From positions 1-52,817 of the forward strand of contig JAHBUH010000029.1 in assembly GCA_019638185.1 (NCBI GenBank): a stretch of 52,817 nt of DNA, given 5' to 3'. Source of the stretch: Leadbetterella sp. (GTDB taxonomy: Bacteria; Bacteroidota; Bacteroidia; Cytophagales; Spirosomataceae). Position 1 is the stretch's first letter, and each line of letters starts with the position of its first letter. The translations under genes were made by a program, and so were the position numbers. This document shows positions 8,074 through 17,867 of the stretch, one piece after another. The notes under the pieces were generated by a model that made no database searches, was not told where the DNA came from, and worked only from the letters and a program-made list of their open reading frames with translations.

Positions 8074-8727
8074 CTATTTTGATAACGCTCTTAATTCTTT
8101 AATCACCTGCCGTGGGTTTGCCGCATTGAAAACAAAACTGCCGGCCACCAGCACATCCGCACCCGCCTTCACCAGCCGGGCACCGGTTTCCAGGTTCACG
8201 CCGCCGTCTATCTCTATCAGGGCGGAAGCATTTCTCTTCAGGATGAGCTCCTTCAGCCGGGCGGTCTTTTCTACCGCATTCTCAATGAACTTCTGGCCGC
8301 CAAAACCGGGGTTAACCGACATCAGCAGCACCATATCTGCCTCCTGCACCACATCTTCCAGCACGGATACCGGCGTACCGGGATTCAGCACCACGCCGGC
8401 CTTACAGCCTGCCTCCCGGATCTGGGAAAGGGTACGGTGAATATGCGGACAGGCCTCCCAGTGCACCGAAATAATACCGGCGCCGGCTTTAGCGAAGGTC
8501 TCCACGTACTTCTCCGGCTGCACAATCATCAGGTGCACATCCAGGGGCTTACGGGCATGCCGGGCTATAGCCTCCGTCACAGGTACCCCAAAACTGATAT
8601 TAGGCACAAACACCCCGTCCATAATATCCACATGGAACCAGTCAGCATCAGAGTCATTGATCAGTTCAATGTCACGTTCAAGATTAGCAAAATCTGCCGC
8701 CAAAACAGACGGCGCTAGGATAGGCAT
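8074..8727 (-). CDS. rpe: Ribulose-phosphate 3-epimerase
   Basis: This enzyme interconverts ribulose 5-phosphate and xylulose 5-phosphate in the pentose phosphate pathway, in the cytoplasm. The ATG at 8727 gives 217 residues and places the family start MPILAPSVLAADF at residue 1; the longer in-frame reading adds twelve residues not seen in homologues. The TIM-barrel metal and catalytic motifs are present: WFHVDIMDGVFVPNISFG, DVHLMI, SVHWEA, the flexible loop SVNPGFGGQKF, and EIDGGVN near the C-terminus. It is divergent from hslU, with 152 bp between starts. Confidence 0.96.
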   Translation of the reverse strand: MPILAPSVLAADFANLERDIELINDSDADWFHVDIMDGVFVPNISFGVPVTEAIARHARKPLDVHLMIVQPEKYVETFAKAGAGIISVHWEACPHIHRTLSQIREAGCKAGVVLNPGTPVSVLEDVVQEADMVLLMSVNPGFGGQKFIENAVEKTARLKELILKRNASALIEIDGGVNLETGARLVKAGADVLVAGSFVFNAANPRQVIKELRALSK

Positions 8728-8829
8728 AAGTACTGAGGATATTAAACGCCGCAAAATTCGCAATTTTTTAAGGGAAATAAAAGAAAATTGTCACTTTATA
8801 AACAGGAGCTTTCATAATCACGGCATAAA

Positions 8830-8861
8830 TTGGTGCGTTAATAATATTCACCCTATTTTTG
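8830..8861 (+). promoter_or_regulatory. Bacteroidota-type promoter for hslU
   Basis: TTG at 8830-8832, a 21-bp spacer, then TATTTTTG at 8854-8861 match both boxes. The box ends 18 bp before the ATG at 8880. An in-frame TTG at 8859 lies inside the -7 box and is therefore not the start. Confidence 0.7.
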
Positions 8862-8879
8862 CAGGGATTAACCGGTAAC

Positions 8880-10247
8880 ATGACAAAGAAAATAGAAAAT
8901 CTTACGCCCGGCCAGATCGTGGCCGAACTGGACAAATACATCATCGGGCAAACGGAAGCCAAGAAAAACGTAGCCATCGCGCTCCGGAACCGCTGGCGCC
9001 GGATGAACGCTTCACCGGAAATGCAGTCGGAGATCATCCCGAATAATATCCTGATGATCGGTTCCACCGGGGTGGGTAAAACGGAAATCGCCCGCCGCCT
9101 GGCTAAAATAGCCGAAGCGCCTTTTACCAAAGTAGAAGCATCTAAATTTACCGAGGTGGGTTATGTGGGCCGCGATGTGGAAAGCATGGTCCGCGACCTG
9201 GTGGAGCAAAGCATTAACATGGTGAAATCCGCCAAGAAAGAAGAAGTGAAGATCAAGGCCCAGGAGGCCGTGGAAGATAAAATATTGAATATCCTCATCC
9301 CGGCGGTCACCCAGAAAAATTCCGAGCTTCTGCCTGACGGCAAAACCGAATACGAAGTTAACCAGGAAACCCGGGAGGCCTTCCGCGAGAAGCTTCGCCG
9401 GGGCGACCTGGACCATCGGAAAATAGAGATCGATGTGGCCCAGGCCTCCGCCGCACCCATCGGCGTGATGGGCGGGCCTATTGACGAAGTCTCCATGATG
9501 AATATCCAGGAGATGATAGGCGGTATGATGCCCAAAAGCAAAAAGAAACGCAAAGTAACCATAGAAGAAGCCCGCAAAATCCTGCTGGAAGAAGAATCCG
9601 CTAAGCTCATCGACATGGACGAGGTCAGGGAAGAAGCCATCTGGAAAGCCGAAAACCTGGGTATTATCTTCATTGATGAGATTGATAAGGTAGCCTCTTC
9701 GGGAAGCAAGGGTGGCCCTGATGTGAGCCGGGAAGGCGTTCAACGTGACCTGCTGCCCATTGTGGAAGGCAGCACGGTAAACACCAAGCACGGCTCCATT
9801 AAAACGGATCATATCCTCTTTATCGCGGCCGGAGCCTTCCACGTCTCCAAGCCGTCTGACCTGATCCCTGAGCTGCAGGGGCGCTTCCCTATCCGGGTGG
9901 AGCTGGAGTCGCTCACGGAGGCTAATTTCCTCCAGATCCTCCAGACCCCGAAAAACGCCCTTACCAAGCAGTACACCGCCATGCTGGAGGCCGAAGAGGT
10001 AACGCTGACCTTCCGGGAAGAAGCCCTGCAGGAGATGGCGGCCATCGCCTTCCAGGCCAATACCGAGATGGAGAATATCGGTGCCCGGCGACTGCAGACC
10101 GTGATGTCACTGCTGCTGAATGATATCCTGTTTGATGTTCCGGAGCGGATCGCCGCCGGCACTTCCCTGGAGATCACCCGCGAGCTGGTGCGGGAGAAGC
10201 TGGGTAACCTGGTGAAAAATAAAGACCTGAGTCAGTACATTCTTTAA
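8880..10247 (+). CDS. hslU: ATP-dependent protease ATPase subunit HslU
   Basis: This AAA+ unfoldase feeds substrates to the HslV peptidase. Of its 455 residues, Walker [10 protein letters not shown] is at 61-69 and Walker B FIDE at about 264-267. The HslU-specific I-domain is inserted between them, and the arginine-finger and sensor regions follow. The C-terminus ends in LSQYIL, matching the hydrophobic tail that docks into HslV. hslV is not beside it: the upstream neighbour is the divergent rpe, so the peptidase gene must lie elsewhere. The ATG at 8880 is chosen because upstream in-frame codons fall in the promoter. Confidence 0.97.
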   Translation: MTKKIENLTPGQIVAELDKYIIGQTEAKKNVAIALRNRWRRMNASPEMQSEIIPNNILMIGSTGVGKTEIARRLAKIAEAPFTKVEASKFTEVGYVGRDVESMVRDLVEQSINMVKSAKKEEVKIKAQEAVEDKILNILIPAVTQKNSELLPDGKTEYEVNQETREAFREKLRRGDLDHRKIEIDVAQASAAPIGVMGGPIDEVSMMNIQEMIGGMMPKSKKKRKVTIEEARKILLEEESAKLIDMDEVREEAIWKAENLGIIFIDEIDKVASSGSKGGPDVSREGVQRDLLPIVEGSTVNTKHGSIKTDHILFIAAGAFHVSKPSDLIPELQGRFPIRVELESLTEANFLQILQTPKNALTKQYTAMLEAEEVTLTFREEALQEMAAIAFQANTEMENIGARRLQTVMSLLLNDILFDVPERIAAGTSLEITRELVREKLGNLVKNKDLSQYIL

Positions 10248-10248
10248 G

Positions 10249-10278
10249 AAAAAAGGCGCGTTCACACGCGCCTTTTTT
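10249..10278. terminator. Bidirectional intrinsic terminator
   Basis: A 12-bp perfect stem (AAAAAAGGCGCG at 10249-10260 pairing with 10267-10278) with a 6-nt loop and T6/A6 flanks sits between the convergent hslU and GH3 genes. Confidence 0.92.
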
Positions 10279-10280
10279 CA

Positions 10281-12539
10281 TTATTTCAATTCCAGCTTCA
10301 CCTTCTGCGTCTCTGCCGAATTAGGCCCGGTCATGATCTCGTATTCCCCGTTTTCAGCCCTGAACTTCAGGTCGGAATAATAATAAGACAGGTCGGACAC
10401 ATCTACCGTAAAGCTCACCTTCACCGTCTCCCCTTTCCGGATAAACACTTTTTTAAAATCCTTTAATTCTTTTACGGGACGGGTTACGCTCCCTTCCACA
10501 TCCCGGATATACAGTTGAACCGTCTCTTCTCCGTCATAATGCCCCGTATTGGAAACACTGACCGTTATAGTAGCGGCCTGCTGCCGGGTGATCACCGCGC
10601 GGTCGGTTTCCGGCGCCGAATACCGGAAAGTGGTATAGCTCAGCCCATACCCGAAAGGATACAGCGGGGTATTGGGTGCATCCAGGTAATTGGACCTGAA
10701 CTTTTCAAAGCCCGGATTGCCGCTGTGCGGCCGTCCCGTATTTTTCATGGCGTAATAAATGGGGATCTGGCCCTCATTTCTGGGGAAGGTCACCGGTAGC
10801 TTACCCGACGGGTTCACCTTGCCGTAAAGCACATCGGCCACGGCATTACCGGCCTCGCTGCCTGCAAACCAGATATTCAGGATTGCGTCTACGTGCTCAT
10901 CTTCCCAGGTCAGGGTCAGGGGCCGCCCGGTAAACAATACCAGCACCACGGGCTTCCCGGTAGCCACCAGGGCCTTCAGCAGCTCTCCCTGGTTTTCGGG
11001 GATATTGATATGGGTACGGCTGGAGGCTTCACCGCTCATTTCAGCAGATTCACCCAGGGCCGCCACGATCACGTCAGCCTTCCCGGCCACCGCCACCGCC
11101 TCTTCCCGCATTTCCCGGTCTGAACGGTTATCACGGCCGGTGGTTTTACCAAACATGGCCGCGTGGGCATCCAGCACGGGGTCTGAATAGATATTGGCAC
11201 CGCGGGCCGTGAACACTTCCGCCCCGGTGTTTTTCAGCCCTTCCAGCAGGGTAACGCTCTTACTACGGTCTTCCGATACCGCCCAGGTACCGCCCATATT
11301 CTCCTTATTATTCACCAGCGGTCCGATCAGCGCCACTTTCCGGCCCGGCTTAAGCGGCAGAACGCCGTTCTTATTTTTCAGCAGCACAAAAGACTTCGTG
11401 GCTGCCTCCCGTGCAAACACCCGGTTCTTTTCGGTATAGATCTCGCTGGCAGCACGCTCCTCGTTGCAGAATTTAAAAGGGTCCTGGAAAAGGCCCAGAT
11501 CATATTTGGCAGAAAGCACCCGCCGGCAGGCGGCATCGATCTCTGCGGCCGACACCTTCCCTTCCTTCACGGATTTCGCCAGGGTGGTCAGGTAACCCTC
11601 TCCCACCATGTCCATATCGGTTCCTGCCTGAAGGGCTTTGGCACTGACCGTCTGCAAATTCCCGATCCCGTGGTCTATCATTTCATTCACCCCCGTATAA
11701 TCAGACACCACCATGCCCTTAAAGCCCCAGTCTTTCCGGAGCAGATCCGTCAGAAGCCAGCGGTTAGCCGTGGCCGGGATTCCGTCTATTTCATTAAACG
11801 AAGCCATCACCGAACCTACCCCGGCGTCTATAGCCGCCTTGTAGGGCGGCAGGTATTCATTGTACATACGGATGCGGCTCATATCCGTGGTGTTATAATC
11901 ACGCCCCGCTTCTGAAGCGCCGTAAAGCGCAAAATGCTTCACGCAGGCCATCAGGCTGCTGTTTCCCCGGTACTTGCCGTCGCCCTGGTATCCGCGTACC
12001 ATAGCTGCCGCCAGCGCAGAACCCAGCACCGGGTCTTCCCCCGAGGTTTCGGCGATCCTCCCCCAGCGCGGGTCGCGGCAGATATCCACCATGGGCGAGT
12101 ACGCCCAGGCGATACCGTCAGCCGTGGCCTCCTGCGCCGCTATCCGGGCAGACCTTTCCACCAGGCCGGTGTCCCATGACGCAGCCAGCCCCAACGGAAT
12201 GGGAAATACCGTACGGTAGCCATGGATCACATCCATCCCGAAAAGAATAGGGATCTTATGCCGGCTCTGCAGGGCCAGCTCCTGGGCCCTCCGGATTTTG
12301 GCAGGGCCTGACATGCTGAAAATCCCGCCTACCTGCCCCGCCCGGATTTTCTTTTCCACATCCGTGCTCACCACGGAACCCGTGGTGGCTTCTCCGCCCG
12401 TAAGGAGGTTCAGCTGGCCTATTTTCTCTTCGAGTGACATCCTGCTCATCAGCTCCCGGATGAACTTGTCCTTAACCGGATCCTGGGCCAGCGCCAGCAC
12501 CGGAAGGGCCATTCCTACTAAAAATATTAATTTCTTCAT
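10281..12539 (-). CDS. bglX: Glycoside hydrolase family 3 beta-glucosidase (BglX-like)
   Basis: This exported exo-acting beta-glucosidase or related GH3 enzyme has 752 residues, the usual length for BglX. The signal peptide is MKKLIFLVGMALPVLALAQ. The N-terminal TIM-barrel-like domain carries the KHFALYG motif and the nucleophile D280 in VVSDYTG. The alpha/beta sandwich domain follows, including the GEASSRTHINIP loop. The fibronectin type III-like C-terminal domain starts near GEETVQLYIRD. The family cleaves terminal beta-linked glucose (sometimes xylose) from oligosaccharides in the periplasm. It is transcribed alone and convergent with hslU. Confidence 0.95.
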   Translation of the reverse strand: MKKLIFLVGMALPVLALAQDPVKDKFIRELMSRMSLEEKIGQLNLLTGGEATTGSVVSTDVEKKIRAGQVGGIFSMSGPAKIRRAQELALQSRHKIPILFGMDVIHGYRTVFPIPLGLAASWDTGLVERSARIAAQEATADGIAWAYSPMVDICRDPRWGRIAETSGEDPVLGSALAAAMVRGYQGDGKYRGNSSLMACVKHFALYGASEAGRDYNTTDMSRIRMYNEYLPPYKAAIDAGVGSVMASFNEIDGIPATANRWLLTDLLRKDWGFKGMVVSDYTGVNEMIDHGIGNLQTVSAKALQAGTDMDMVGEGYLTTLAKSVKEGKVSAAEIDAACRRVLSAKYDLGLFQDPFKFCNEERAASEIYTEKNRVFAREAATKSFVLLKNKNGVLPLKPGRKVALIGPLVNNKENMGGTWAVSEDRSKSVTLLEGLKNTGAEVFTARGANIYSDPVLDAHAAMFGKTTGRDNRSDREMREEAVAVAGKADVIVAALGESAEMSGEASSRTHINIPENQGELLKALVATGKPVVLVLFTGRPLTLTWEDEHVDAILNIWFAGSEAGNAVADVLYGKVNPSGKLPVTFPRNEGQIPIYYAMKNTGRPHSGNPGFEKFRSNYLDAPNTPLYPFGYGLSYTTFRYSAPETDRAVITRQQAATITVSVSNTGHYDGEETVQLYIRDVEGSVTRPVKELKDFKKVFIRKGETVKVSFTVDVSDLSYYYSDLKFRAENGEYEIMTGPNSAETQKVKLELK

Positions 12540-12657
12540 GTCGGAAATTTTAATTCAGGAGGAAATATAGCAAAAACCTACGCAGAAAAAAATGACTTCA
12601 GTCAGGAGAAATATTCGGGCCACTCTGCCTGCAATGGGATTAATCCCGCTTTTTTTG

Positions 12658-12665
12658 TAGGTTTG
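12658..12665 (+). promoter_or_regulatory. -7 promoter box for the membrane protein gene at 12687
   Basis: TAGGTTTG matches TAnnTTTG and ends 21 bp before the ATG. An alternative in-frame TTG (12663) lies inside the box, so the ATG at 12687 is the better start. No TTG is found at -33 distance. Confidence 0.5.
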
Positions 12666-12686
12666 CGTCAAAATATATCTATTTCA

Positions 12687-14036
12687 ATGGCCTTCAGCAA
12701 GAGGTTTGGAGAACTGGTAGAATTTATCGTTATCGTTATTTTAATATTCCTGAAAAACCTGCTTCAGGATTACCTTTATCAGTTCTGGGATGTAGCCACC
12801 TGGGAACCTGCCCGGAACGGGCTCTTCCTGGCCTCTTTTGAAACGTTCGACTGGCTGATGTTCTGGATTTACTTCCGGAAGTCGCTGGACTCCGCCTGGA
12901 AGATCGTGCTGATGTTTGTGATCACCGTGGTTTTCACCACCATTCCTGACTTCATCCAGCGCCCCCTGGTACCGCTCGATTACGATAACCTCATCATTAA
13001 ATCGCTGCTCTATTTTGTACCTTTCCTGATCTTCCTCTTCCTGAAACGCTCCCCGGCACAGATTTTTTTACCCGTCATGATGGCGTTCATCCCGCTGGTA
13101 AACATGGAGATCGCTAACGGCTTTTCAGGAAATCTCTCTTTACTGAAAACTTTTTTCAACAAGGATTTCTGGCTGGTGGAGTTGCAAGGGCCCATTTTCA
13201 TTGATACCGGTCTGGCCCTGGTCAAAGCCCTCTTCTGGGCCGGTTTTGCCATCCTGTTTTTTGAGATCAGCCACCAGTTCTTTGCCCTGAGATCATGGCG
13301 GCTAAACGTACAGATGCCCCTTCGGAAAGGCGGCCTCCTCATGATATTTGTGGTTTTCAAAACCCTGATATACTGGTTTGTGGGTTCCCTGATCATTGCC
13401 CTGCTGGGGAACAGCACCCTTCCGCTCTTTACCAATAAAGCCGGCCTCTTTCTGAATACCGTGGGTTTCCTGGGCTATCTCATGATCTGTACCCTCTACT
13501 TCCGGAAATACATGACCATGTATTTTTACGACAAATGCGGGCACTCTAACTGGCTCTACCCTTTCTTTTTCCTGCCTTTTGCGGATGTGGTGGCCATGGC
13601 TGTACTGCTGATCCTGCCGCCCCGCCATATCAAAACCTTTTTTGAGGCGGGTTATACCAAAGAACGCCTGGTGCTGCTGGTTTGCTTTTTCCTGGTGGGC
13701 TATGCGGTAGTGGAGCTGGTGACCGGCATCCTGAAAATACCGGAGTCACAGGCGGATATCCGTAATACCCTGCTCGCTGCCCAGGTCATCCTCCCGCTCC
13801 TCTCGGCGGCGGGCATTATCCTGTCGCTCAAAAGTAAGCTGGCCTATCGCATCCTGTTGACCTTCCTGGTGCTGATGCTGCCGGTTTACTATTTTTATAT
13901 CATCACTCCCCCGGTAGAAAACGCTCTCAAAATAGGGAAGCTGGTCAGCATGGTATCCGTATATCTGAATATCGGCCTGCTGGTAGCCTTCCTCTACCCG
14001 GTGCTTAATTTCCGGTCTTTTTTAAAGCTGGACTAA
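12687..14036 (+). CDS. Polytopic membrane protein of unknown function
   Basis: I do not recognise the family. From the ATG at 12687 the product has 449 residues, with roughly ten to eleven hydrophobic segments spread evenly along its length and no signal peptide or soluble domain. Charged positions cluster in short loops, including DYDNLIIK, HQFFALRSWRLN and RKYMTMYFYDKCGHSN. The single Cys-Gly-His patch in the last of these is the only motif-like feature. It stands alone between the divergent GH3 gene and the outer-membrane receptor, with its own -7 box and more than 200 bp before the next gene. It could be a transporter or an envelope biogenesis protein, but nothing in the sequence decides this. 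Confidence 0.85.
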   Translation: MAFSKRFGELVEFIVIVILIFLKNLLQDYLYQFWDVATWEPARNGLFLASFETFDWLMFWIYFRKSLDSAWKIVLMFVITVVFTTIPDFIQRPLVPLDYDNLIIKSLLYFVPFLIFLFLKRSPAQIFLPVMMAFIPLVNMEIANGFSGNLSLLKTFFNKDFWLVELQGPIFIDTGLALVKALFWAGFAILFFEISHQFFALRSWRLNVQMPLRKGGLLMIFVVFKTLIYWFVGSLIIALLGNSTLPLFTNKAGLFLNTVGFLGYLMICTLYFRKYMTMYFYDKCGHSNWLYPFFFLPFADVVAMAVLLILPPRHIKTFFEAGYTKERLVLLVCFFLVGYAVVELVTGILKIPESQADIRNTLLAAQVILPLLSAAGIILSLKSKLAYRILLTFLVLMLPVYYFYIITPPVENALKIGKLVSMVSVYLNIGLLVAFLYPVLNFRSFLKLD

Positions 14037-14171
14037 AATACCTTGTAACTTTTTCTCCTTTTCCCGGTTTATAGGAAGAATTGCAACCTTTCGGAACGGA
14101 TACCGACTTTAATTTTATACCAAAAAAGTACCCGTTCATCACATTTCTAAACAGGGTTTCAACATGAAAAA

Positions 14172-14179
14172 TAATTTTG
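14172..14179 (+). promoter_or_regulatory. -7 promoter box for the outer-membrane receptor gene
   Basis: TAATTTTG matches TAnnTTTG, 71 bp before the ATG at 14251. No TTG lies at -33 distance. The rest of the gap from 14037 is AT-rich with no other recognisable element. Confidence 0.45.
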
Positions 14180-14250
14180 TTCAGGTAAAATACAATATCT
14201 ACCTAAAAGCATAGTTAATCAATCAAACTGTAAACTATTTCTTGGATTAT

Positions 14251-17082
14251 ATGAAAAAAATTCTGCTCTTACTCTTTATTTCATTTCAGGCCCTTTCCCA
14301 AAGCTACAGCATCCGGGGATCACTGGTAGATACCACCGGCGCACCCCTTGAATATGCCACTTTATTTCTTCTAAACCCCTCTGATTCCACCATGCTTACT
14401 TTTGGCAGGACAGATGCTGTGGGTAAATTTGAATTTAAGGGCGTAAAAAAGGCGGATGTGGTTTTGCAGGCCACCTTTGTGGGTTATCTCCCCTATAAGC
14501 AGCTGATAAAATTTGATCCGTCAGTACTTTCCCGGGACCTGGGCACCGTAAAAATGAAGCCCATTGACCAGGAACTCTACGAAGTGGTCATTAAAACGGC
14601 CAAGGCACCCATGTCTTTTAAAGGCGATACCGTGGAATACGATGCCAGTAAATTTAAAGTACCCCCCGGGTCTACCGTGGAAGACCTGCTGCGAAGACTG
14701 CCCGGTTTCCAGGTAGACGGTGACGGGAACATCAAAGCCCAGGGCGAAAACATCACCAAAGTACTGGTGGGCGGCAAGCGCTTTTTCGGAAGTGACCCCA
14801 AGGCAGCCACTAAAAACCTTCCTTCTGAAGCCATCAGCAAAGTACAGGTATTTAACGACGCCTCCGAGCAGTCCAAAGTAACAGGAGTAAGTGACGGCAA
14901 AACCGAAAAAACGCTGAACCTGGAGCTCAAAGATGAATTTAAAAAGGGAGCTTTCGGTAAGTTCACCGCCGGCGCAGGTACGGAAGAGCGGGTACTGGCC
15001 AAGGGGAATTATAACCGCTTTGACGACAAGAACCAGCTTTCCATCATCGGCTTCGGGAATAACATTAACCAGTCCGGCCTTTCCAATGACGACTACCAGG
15101 ATTTCCGGGGTAGCCAGTCGTATAACTGGGGCGATAACGTGGATTTCGGGTTTGATTCCGGGGGGTATTTCATATTCTTCGGCGATGATGGTAACGGGGA
15201 AAGCCTGGGAATCCCTACCTCCTGGGGTCCGGATCGCGGTAAAAGCCAGAACATTGCCGGTGGCCTGAACTATAACTTTGACACCAAAAAGAACAAGATC
15301 AGCTCTAACTACTTCTATAACAAAACCTCGCAGCAGCTGCAGCAGGAACAGTACAGAAGCATCTTCCTGCCAGGCACACAGTACAATATCCGCAGCCAGG
15401 AAAAATACGAAAATACCATCGGTAACCACCGGGGAAGCATTCGGTATGAGCGTGAGCTGGACTCCCTTCGTACCCTGATCGGTTATGTAAACGGAAGACT
15501 GGCAGACCGCGATCAGCTCTCTGACGTGAAGCAGCAATATTATAACCTGGGCAATGAACACTTCAGGAACCAGCGTCCGTATTCTACCGGAGACGGCTTC
15601 ACCGCTAACATGGAAAGCTCCATCCTCTTCCGGAACAAGTTTAAGAAGAAGGGGCGCTCTTTCCTGTTATCCGGCACCTACACTTTTAACAATAATAATA
15701 CGAACGCCTTCCAGCGCTCGGACATCCAGGAGCTTATTGTGGGCGGTGAAAGCTTCCCCATCACAGATTCATCAGCCGTTAACATTAACCAGCTGGCAGT
15801 GGGCCTGAGCAAAGCCTCCGTACTGAAATCAAGTGTCATGTACGTAGAGCCCATTGGCAAAAAACTTACCTGGGATATTTTCGCTAACATCAGCCGTACC
15901 CTGCAGAGCATTGACCGCGACATGTTCAGCCCGCCGGTAGAATCATCAGCTAACCGTAACGATGACCTGAGCGTGTTCTATGATAACACCATTAACTACA
16001 AAAGGCTGGGTTCCTCTATGCGTTTTGCCGACAAAGGTACTTTTGTGATGCTGGGACTGGCCGCACAGGGGATCAACCTGGACGGACAGGTGCTCAATAA
16101 CCAGGGTGGAAAGGAAAGATCCACCATCACCGGTAAATACCCTGCGCTTCTGCCTATAGCCACTTTCCGGTACAGCTTCTCTAATACCTCAAGGATTCAC
16201 CTTTCAGCCGATATTAAAGAGTCAGCACCTACCATTAATCAGCTGCAGCCGTACACAGATAACTCCAATCCCATGTTCCTGACCACCGGTAACCCGGATC
16301 TGAAGCCATCGCGGACCAGCACCATCAATGCCTTCTTTAACCGCTATGACCCGGCCACCTTCTTCAGCATCTGGTCCAGCGTGTTTTATCGCTCCTTCCG
16401 TGACAAAATCGTGTATAACCGCCAGATCAGCCAGGACCTGATCACTTCTACTTCACCGGAAAATATTCATGACGGGGGAGATTCCTACAGCGGTAACCTC
16501 AGCGTCGGCTTCCCTATAAAAAAGAGCAAGGTTATGGCGGATATGGGTATTAACGGTAGTATTTCCAATACTCCGATCTACATTAACCAGGTCATGAATA
16601 ACAGTAACACCAAAGGGATGGGAGTCAGCGCTTCACTGAACATTACGCCCATATCCTGGTTTTCCTGGTTCATTTCCGGCAATATCTGGACTAACTACAC
16701 CAAATATTCCATTTTCAGCCAGCAAAACCAGACCTTTAAGCGCCAAAACCTTAGTTCCGACCTGAATTTTCAGTTACCGAATAAGATTTTCATCACTTCG
16801 CGTTTCAATTACTCGCATCAGTTGAATGAAAGGATTAACTTTGACCAGCATCTGCCTATCCTGGGGATAAACGTTTATAAGATCTTCGGAAAGAAAAACC
16901 AGCATGAGATCAGGCTCAGCGGAAATGACCTCTTTAACCGGAACCTGGGTGTGAACCAGTCGGCCTCCAGTAACGAAGTTTCCTATACAAACACCGTTAC
17001 GCTATCCAGGTACATCATGCTCAGCTACTCCTTTAACATGAGAGGAATGAAAACAGAGCTTAAAAGAAATCGTTGGGAATAA
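14251..17082 (+). CDS. TonB-dependent receptor-like outer membrane beta-barrel protein (OMP_b-brl_3 type)
   Basis: This is a 943-residue outer-membrane protein. A signal peptide of about 18 residues is followed by a carboxypeptidase-regulatory-like domain (about 20-105, with SLVDTTGAPLEYATL and the DAVGKFEFKGV strand). A plug-like domain follows (about 110-225, with VEDLLRRLPGFQVDGDGNI and SDGKTEKTLNLELK), then a large beta-barrel rich in aromatic and Asn/Ser residues up to the C-terminal strands. It is the layout of Bacteroidota receptors that bring peptides, metals or unknown ligands across the outer membrane. No SusD partner is present. A GLPGLI-family gene starts 12 bp after the stop, a pairing common in the phylum. 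Confidence 0.92.
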   Translation: MKKILLLLFISFQALSQSYSIRGSLVDTTGAPLEYATLFLLNPSDSTMLTFGRTDAVGKFEFKGVKKADVVLQATFVGYLPYKQLIKFDPSVLSRDLGTVKMKPIDQELYEVVIKTAKAPMSFKGDTVEYDASKFKVPPGSTVEDLLRRLPGFQVDGDGNIKAQGENITKVLVGGKRFFGSDPKAATKNLPSEAISKVQVFNDASEQSKVTGVSDGKTEKTLNLELKDEFKKGAFGKFTAGAGTEERVLAKGNYNRFDDKNQLSIIGFGNNINQSGLSNDDYQDFRGSQSYNWGDNVDFGFDSGGYFIFFGDDGNGESLGIPTSWGPDRGKSQNIAGGLNYNFDTKKNKISSNYFYNKTSQQLQQEQYRSIFLPGTQYNIRSQEKYENTIGNHRGSIRYERELDSLRTLIGYVNGRLADRDQLSDVKQQYYNLGNEHFRNQRPYSTGDGFTANMESSILFRNKFKKKGRSFLLSGTYTFNNNNTNAFQRSDIQELIVGGESFPITDSSAVNINQLAVGLSKASVLKSSVMYVEPIGKKLTWDIFANISRTLQSIDRDMFSPPVESSANRNDDLSVFYDNTINYKRLGSSMRFADKGTFVMLGLAAQGINLDGQVLNNQGGKERSTITGKYPALLPIATFRYSFSNTSRIHLSADIKESAPTINQLQPYTDNSNPMFLTTGNPDLKPSRTSTINAFFNRYDPATFFSIWSSVFYRSFRDKIVYNRQISQDLITSTSPENIHDGGDSYSGNLSVGFPIKKSKVMADMGINGSISNTPIYINQVMNNSNTKGMGVSASLNITPISWFSWFISGNIWTNYTKYSIFSQQNQTFKRQNLSSDLNFQLPNKIFITSRFNYSHQLNERINFDQHLPILGINVYKIFGKKNQHEIRLSGNDLFNRNLGVNQSASSNEVSYTNTVTLSRYIMLSYSFNMRGMKTELKRNRWE

Positions 17083-17094
17083 AAAAACAGACAA

Positions 17095-17816
17095 ATGAAA
17101 AAAATACTTGCATTACTATTAATCACTACCGCCCTGCACGCTCAAAAAACCGCCGGCACCATTCGTTATGAATATGCGCAGGACTGGCTTAAGAGCATAG
17201 AAAAGAATAAGTTCATGAACAATGAACAAAAGCAGCGGGCGCTGCAAACCTGGAAAAACGATGAGGCCTATAAAACCTATACCCAGCTGAACTTTAACAA
17301 GGAGGGCTCATGGTACGGAGTGGCCTCCGATGAACGGGGAAACTCCTGGGAGAAAACCGAATACTGGGTCAGAAGAGATTTTACCCAAAACAAAGTACTG
17401 GAAACGCAGATGATCAGCGGCAAGGTGTATATCGTGGAAGATTCCCTTTACACCCTCCCCTGGAAGATCAAAAGTGAGATCAAAGAAGTGGCCGGCTTAT
17501 CTCGCATGCTGGCCACCACTTATGATTCCTCCGTAATTACTCCATAGATGCCTGGTTTACCACAGACATTCCCGTGAGCATAGGCCCGGAAGAATTTATG
17601 GGCCTGCCCGGCGCCATCCTGGAAGTGAATATTAATCAGGGGGTAACCATTATTACCGCCACCTCCGTTAAGCCGGATCCCAACCAGGTCCTGCCGCCCC
17701 TTCCGAAAAAAGTAAAAGGAAAACGCTACACCAAGGCGGAGTACCGGGCTGCAGTGGTCAAATACGTTAAAGACATGGAGGCTGCCCGGCAGATGCCGTG
17801 GGGGCTGAGGTATTAA
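17095..17816 (+). pseudogene. GLPGLI family secreted protein, interrupted by a single-base frameshift
   Basis: The first 151 codons encode a signal peptide (MKKILALLLITTALHAQ) and the N-terminal part of a GLPGLI protein ending prematurely at 17547. The rest of the family continues in another frame: YSIDAWFTTDIPVSIGPEEF, then GLPGAILEVNI (the signature that names the family) and the KGKRYTKAEY and PWGLRY end. The switch must fall between 17524 and 17532 because the second frame has a stop at 17523-17525. One missing base restores D-S-L-R-N-Y-S across the join, and 722 nt is one short of 241 codons. This is either a recent pseudogene or a sequencing/assembly indel. The role of GLPGLI proteins is unknown; they accompany outer-membrane receptors. 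Confidence 0.88.
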
Positions 17817-17830
17817 ATGATGAAAAAGCG

Positions 17831-17867
17831 AAGAGGCACTGCATTCCGCAGTGCCTCTTTATTTTTT
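17831..17867. terminator. Bidirectional intrinsic terminator
   Basis: AAGAGGCACTGC (17831-17842) pairs perfectly with 17848-17859 around a 5-nt loop, followed by a T-rich tract. It lies between the convergent GLPGLI and GT2 genes. Confidence 0.9.

Noticed and set aside
17524-17532. Programmed frameshift in the GLPGLI gene
   Set aside because: There is no slippery heptamer, no downstream pseudoknot I can see, and no record of frameshifting in this family. A simple indel explains it better.
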